Of a DNA stretch of 60,000 nt, positions 58,101-60,000 are shown in pieces. Position 1 is the stretch's first letter. Each line of letters opens with the position of its first letter. This DNA comes from Chrysomallon squamiferum (Eukaryota > Mollusca > Gastropoda > Neomphalida > Peltospiridae), in NCBI GenBank assembly GCA_012295275.1, contig CM022667.1, positions 20,058,410 through 20,118,409 of the forward strand, given 5' to 3'. Below the pieces are notes generated by a model. The model did not search any database. It worked only from the letters and a program-made list of their open reading frames with translations, and was not told the DNA's origin. Position numbers and translations under genes: made by a program.

Positions 58101-59441
58101 ATTTAAAAAAAATTTAAATAAAGAAATAAAAATATTTTTTTTTTATTATTTAATGAAATTTATTATTTCCAAACCTTTTTCTTTAAACTTTTTATAATGT
58201 GCAGTTATTTATAAATAAAATTAAGTATAAATTCCTGTTTTGCAGGTGTGCCTCAAGGTTCAAAGCCCCCTCCTCTGACCATGCTCAGTCCGGCAGGGTC
58301 AAAGGTTACTCGTAATACTGCCACAGTGCCGCCGCTCAGCCAAGTGTCGCCCAGTAATGGGTTGACATCAGCCAGTGGTGACTCTGCTCTTAGTGCAACT
58401 AGGACTTCCAGTTTTGCAGCAGCACTTCGGAAATTAGCACATCAGGCAAAAGACCCTGTTGGTATGTTCAAATTGTCATTAAGAAAAAACAAATTCATGG
58501 ACATTTTATCATAGTGTAGTAAAAAAAAAAAAAAAAAAAAAAAAAACGTAGAAATTAGAAATGATTGCTTAAAACAAATGGAAATCACTATTTATATTGC
58601 ATTTTATTAACTTAAAAGATGTTTTTGCTTACAGATGATGTTGGTGTAAAGCAGAGCCCACCAAATGCTGGAGTGAGTCCAAGGGCAACAACTCCAAAAC
58701 GAGCACCACCACCTCTCGTGTACACAAGTCAGTCGTCAAACCTGACGTCTCCACCTGTTGTGACCATTGCTCCTACTCAGACCCGCACCGCCCACCACAG
58801 CGACAGTCGACAGGTTTGTCTTAATATCATTGTTGTCTTATCACTTTGTCAGATGCAAAGATTTTAACTGAAACCAAGAAAATGTGGCTGACATACACCA
58901 TCTTGATCCTGGCTGATTGTTAAAATTATAATTTACCACTTGCCATACAAACTATGCAGTTGGGTTCCTTGTTTTTTTCCTTTTTCTTTTTCTTTTTTTT
59001 TCTATTTCTTTTTTTTTTCTTTTGCTTTTTTTCTTTGTTAGCTAATAGGTTTTTTTTTTTTTTTTTTTTACACAGTGATAGGGAAACAACAGTTCATATT
59101 TTGATTTATGTATTTTCCTTAGTGTACTAGGAAGAAGAAAATGATGTAAACAGTAAAAATGCCATAAAAAACCCCACAGAAACTAAATTTTTCATAGCTA
59201 TTTGTAATATTAGTTTCACCAATCAGCTCACAGATGAGTATGTTTATGTAGACTGGTAACGCAGGCTGTTTTCTTCTGTTCAGGTTATTGAGCGTGTTCC
59301 GTCAGCTCACAGCACTTCATCATCTGTCTATGAATCACTGTCACTGAAACAAGAAAGAGATCAATGCCCTCTGTCATCACATTCTCGTGATGATGACAGA
59401 CTCTCGGGAAAAGATGTCACTCTGGGCCAGACATCTAGGAT
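29377..59441 (+). CDS. GSE1: GSE1-like gene with N-terminal five-module cysteine array (partial, runs off right edge)
   Basis: GSE1 is a nuclear protein associated with CoREST/HDAC corepressor complexes (family knowledge). Exons: 29377-31468, 33926-34001, 58246-58461, 58635-58813, 59284-59441, continuing beyond the window. Phases agree (0, 1, 1, 0, 2). The identity rests on the downstream exons: SSFAAALRKLAHQAKDP and SPPVVTIAPT are nearly identical to the start of human GSE1 (SSSFAAALRKLAKQAEEP, TPPVVTIAPT). The first exon codes for five modules of the form CxxC...FPFL...PxG...CxxC...QWxxYE, separated by Ser/Thr/Gln-rich linkers. A single-base frameshift near 29606-29609 separates module 1 from the rest. 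Extra motifs in the linkers are VLDLS (CtBP-like) and VKTE (SUMO consensus). The ATG at 29377 is the first in the frame of module 1; the leader upstream holds several short upstream frames. The gene symbol is confident for the core, less so for calling the long form the orthologue of a vertebrate isoform. Confidence 0.85.
29606..29609 (+). other. Frameshift between module 1 and the rest of the GSE1-like protein
   Basis: The frame that starts at 29377 codes for module 1 and QQWEAYERNKTPAVQ, then changes character and stops at 29658. The next frame takes over seamlessly with RLYWLKR and runs 630 codons. Removing one A from the AAAA run at 29606-29609 joins them. No splice sites fit here. Most likely a base-calling or assembly insertion; a real mutation or translational frameshift is possible. 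Confidence 0.8.
31469..33925 (+). other. GSE1-like intron 1
   Basis: A+T-rich with no coding sequence seen. A stretch at about 32020-32270 is less A+T-rich than its surroundings and contains an inverted AACCAGTTTTAGCTGGTT. Confidence 0.6.
33811..33860. repeat. (TG)n repeat just upstream of GSE1-like exon 2
   Basis: TG units with TTTG interruptions, ending 65 bases before the exon that starts at 33926. The transcript carries a UG repeat close to the 3' splice site. Confidence 0.9.
33926..34001 (+). other. GSE1: GSE1-like exon 2 (76 nt)
   Basis: Acceptor TTCAAACAG, donor TCAA|GTAAGT. Codes for an acidic stretch (EGDEVRIKAMEEDYVTDM) and ends in phase 1, exactly what the exon at 58246 needs. 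Skipping it would break the frame, since the first exon ends in phase 0. Confidence 0.8.
34849..34887. repeat. (CA)n microsatellite
   Basis: Perfect CA units in the large intron. Confidence 0.95.
35101..35128. repeat. Poly(T) run of 28
   Basis: Uninterrupted T run in the large intron; could be the tail of an old minus-strand retroposed copy, but no body or target duplication is visible. Confidence 0.85.
36319..36555. mobile_element. Fold-back (MITE-like) element with about 95-bp inverted arms
   Basis: The left arm begins CACTTTTTACACAATTTCC and the reverse complement of the right arm begins CACTTATACACAATTTCC. The arms stay matched through CCCCTCAATTTT, an A/T-rich spacer, GCCTCTATGTGTAT and GTTATAAGTAAATAAG. 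The centre is (CA)n/(TA)n. No protein is encoded and no clear target-site duplication is seen next to the TA-rich left flank. This looks like a nonautonomous DNA transposon. Confidence 0.7.
37833..37859. repeat. Poly(A) run
   Basis: About 27 A residues in the large intron. Confidence 0.85.
39797..39848. repeat. 26-bp unit duplicated in tandem
   Basis: TAAAGCAAAATATCTGATTA plus six bases, present twice head to tail (39797-39822 and 39823-39848) with a single difference (G/A). Recent duplication in the large intron. Confidence 0.9.
40100..41245 (+). promoter_or_regulatory. Probable internal promoter and 5' leader before the alternative first exon
   Basis: Clearly less A+T-rich than the flanking intron, ending at the candidate ATG of 41246. 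A CCAATC motif lies near 40206. No TATA element is convincing. Short open frames (e.g. 40709-40891) match nothing known. Confidence 0.4.
41246..41333 (+). CDS. GSE1: Candidate alternative first coding exon of the GSE1-like gene
   Basis: ATG at 41246 opens 29 codons plus one base (MSLNNIYPGNLSSFLFPPYT, then a PPYYGFQ ending) and ends at a strong donor, CAAG|GTGAGA. The end is phase 1, the same as exon 33926-34001, so it can join 58246 in frame and give a short protein without the cysteine modules. About 1.1 kb of less A+T-rich sequence precedes it, as expected of a promoter and leader. Sequence and phase support it; no transcript evidence is available here. Confidence 0.6.
42200..42241. repeat. 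(CA)n microsatellite
   Basis: Perfect CA units in the large intron. Confidence 0.95.
42608..42689. repeat. Compound (TA)n(TATG)n(TG)n(TA)n repeat
   Basis: Successive TA, TATG, TG and TA blocks. Confidence 0.95.
43241..43367. repeat. (AATTAT)n and palindromic (AAT)n/(ATT)n repeat
   Basis: AATTAT units pass into AAT units, then switch at AATTAATT near 43320 to ATT units, so the right part is a near-perfect inverted repeat. Confidence 0.95.
46024..46062. repeat. Poly(T) run of about 39
   Basis: Longest homopolymer in the window, followed by TATATATA. Confidence 0.9.
48250..48302. repeat. (ATT)n microsatellite
   Basis: Perfect ATT units for about 50 bases. Confidence 0.95.
55141..55173. repeat. 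(TA)n microsatellite
   Basis: Perfect TA units for about 33 bases. Confidence 0.95.
58246..58461 (+). other. GSE1: GSE1-like core exon (conserved AALRKLA block)
   Basis: Acceptor TTTTGCAG, donor GTTG|GTATGT. Codes for PLTMLSPAGSKVTRNTATV and SSFAAALRKLAHQAKDP, the best match in this gene to vertebrate GSE1. Ser/Pro/Thr-rich otherwise. This is the point where the long and short candidate N termini converge. Confidence 0.92.
58635..58813 (+). other. GSE1: GSE1-like core exon (VVTIAPT block)
   Basis: Acceptor TTGCTTACAG, donor CAG|GTTTGT. Codes for TTPKRAPPPL and SPPVVTIAPT, matching human GSE1 (STPKRVP, TPPVVTIAPT), and ends at SDSRQ, where human has SESRQ. Confidence 0.92.
59284..59441 (+). 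other. GSE1: GSE1-like exon, last one inside the window
   Basis: Acceptor TCTGTTCAG, donor AGGAT|GTAAGT, phase 2 at the end. Ser-rich (STSSSVYESLSLKQERD), with weak similarity to the corresponding vertebrate region. The gene continues past 60000. Confidence 0.8.
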
Positions 59442-59796
59442 GTAAGTAGTTTACTCAGAAACAAAATTCATACTGAAATAATAATAACTGAATAATTAAA
59501 AATATTAATAAAACTTGTAGACAAATGATTGGCTTATTAATATTTGACGCCTGTTCACAATGTTAAGAGAAAGAGAATTTTTATTGTAATTTTATTATTC
59601 AGATATGTCATTTCTAGATAAAAGTTATAACTAGCCATTTTTATTACTTATTACAAAGTTGTTGTTTTTGGTTTTTAAAGATGTTAAAAGCTGCTTAGAA
59701 ATGTAAATATTAATGACCAGACTGTAATATAAATTTGTACTTTTTTTAATAAGCGTTTTATTCCACCCTAAGTTCAATTTAATTAAAACATTTATG

Positions 59797-60000
59797 AACA
59801 CCACAGCTAACAGTTTAATTAACAAAGAGGATGATACTAAATTGTCTTCATATTTCAGCATCACTCCTACAAACACCACAGTTTAATAAATGAAGGATAA
59901 TACTTAATTGTCTTTGTATTTTAACATGACTTCTATAAACATCACAGTTTAATTAACAAAGGATGATACTTAACTGTCTTTGTAGTTTTAACACAACTCT
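59797..60000. repeat. Minisatellite of about 66-74-bp units running off the right edge
   Basis: Three units begin at 59797, 59871 and 59937, each with AACA[CT]CACAG, TTTAAT, GGAT[AG]ATACT and TTGTCTT-type blocks in the same order. They sit in the GSE1-like intron after 59441. Confidence 0.85.

Larger units (their letters stand above)
34002..58245 (+). other. 24-kb GSE1-like intron with regulatory-looking islands
   Basis: No independent gene recognised. It holds one candidate alternative first exon (41246-41333), a fold-back element (36319-36555), many microsatellites, and islands of higher G+C at about 38400-38700, 40100-41340, 42800-43060, 43640-44420, 46480-46760, 48340-48560 and 52500-53520. 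Long introns at the 5' end of transcription-regulator genes often hold enhancers, but nothing here proves it. Confidence 0.7.

Overview
This window is nuclear DNA of a bilaterian animal. It is very A+T-rich, its genes carry many introns, and it is full of simple repeats ((CA)n, (AAT)n, (GATA)n, long A/T runs). Protein similarity and base composition suggest an invertebrate, most plausibly a lophotrochozoan such as a mollusc. That placement is tentative. I reconstructed three protein-coding genes exon by exon using splice sites, reading-frame phase and recalled family sequences. I saw no tRNA, rRNA, CRISPR array or intact transposon.

Layout. (1) 1-17.7 kb, minus strand: CPSF1, the 160-kDa subunit of the cleavage and polyadenylation specificity factor, in 38 coding exons (about 1,442 residues; human is 1,443). 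The start codon is at 17684-17682. The reading frame reaches a stop at 516, but a splice donor just before it suggests that the normal last exon lies off the left edge. (2) 17.7-21.0 kb: divergent intergenic region that ends in a compact AHCY promoter (CCAAT, CACGTG, TATA, TCT-type start). (3) 21.0-25.8 kb, plus strand: AHCY (S-adenosylhomocysteine hydrolase), nine coding exons, 435 residues, complete. (4) 25.8-28.9 kb: intergenic, with a small island holding a perfect CRE. (5) 29.4-59.4 kb and beyond the right edge, plus strand: a GSE1-like (genetic suppressor element 1) gene. One large exon codes for five copies of a four-cysteine module. A 76-nt exon follows, then a 24-kb intron, then three exons with the conserved GSE1 core. 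A second candidate first exon at 41246-41333 lies inside the large intron and has the right phase to join the same core.

Points of interest. The five-module cysteine array at the N terminus of a GSE1-like protein is the most unusual protein feature. Two genes each contain one frameshift that disappears if a single A is removed from a short A run (CPSF1 5487-5491, GSE1-like 29606-29609), which points to assembly errors, though real changes are not excluded. A CPSF1 intron holds a displaced copy of the end of a downstream exon, still open and with splice-like ends. The large GSE1 intron holds a 237-bp fold-back element and several islands of higher G+C that could be enhancers.

How the genes relate: CPSF1 acts in mRNA 3'-end formation, AHCY clears the methyltransferase by-product S-adenosylhomocysteine, and GSE1 is a corepressor-associated protein. 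They are ordinary neighbours, not an operon; no shared function is implied.
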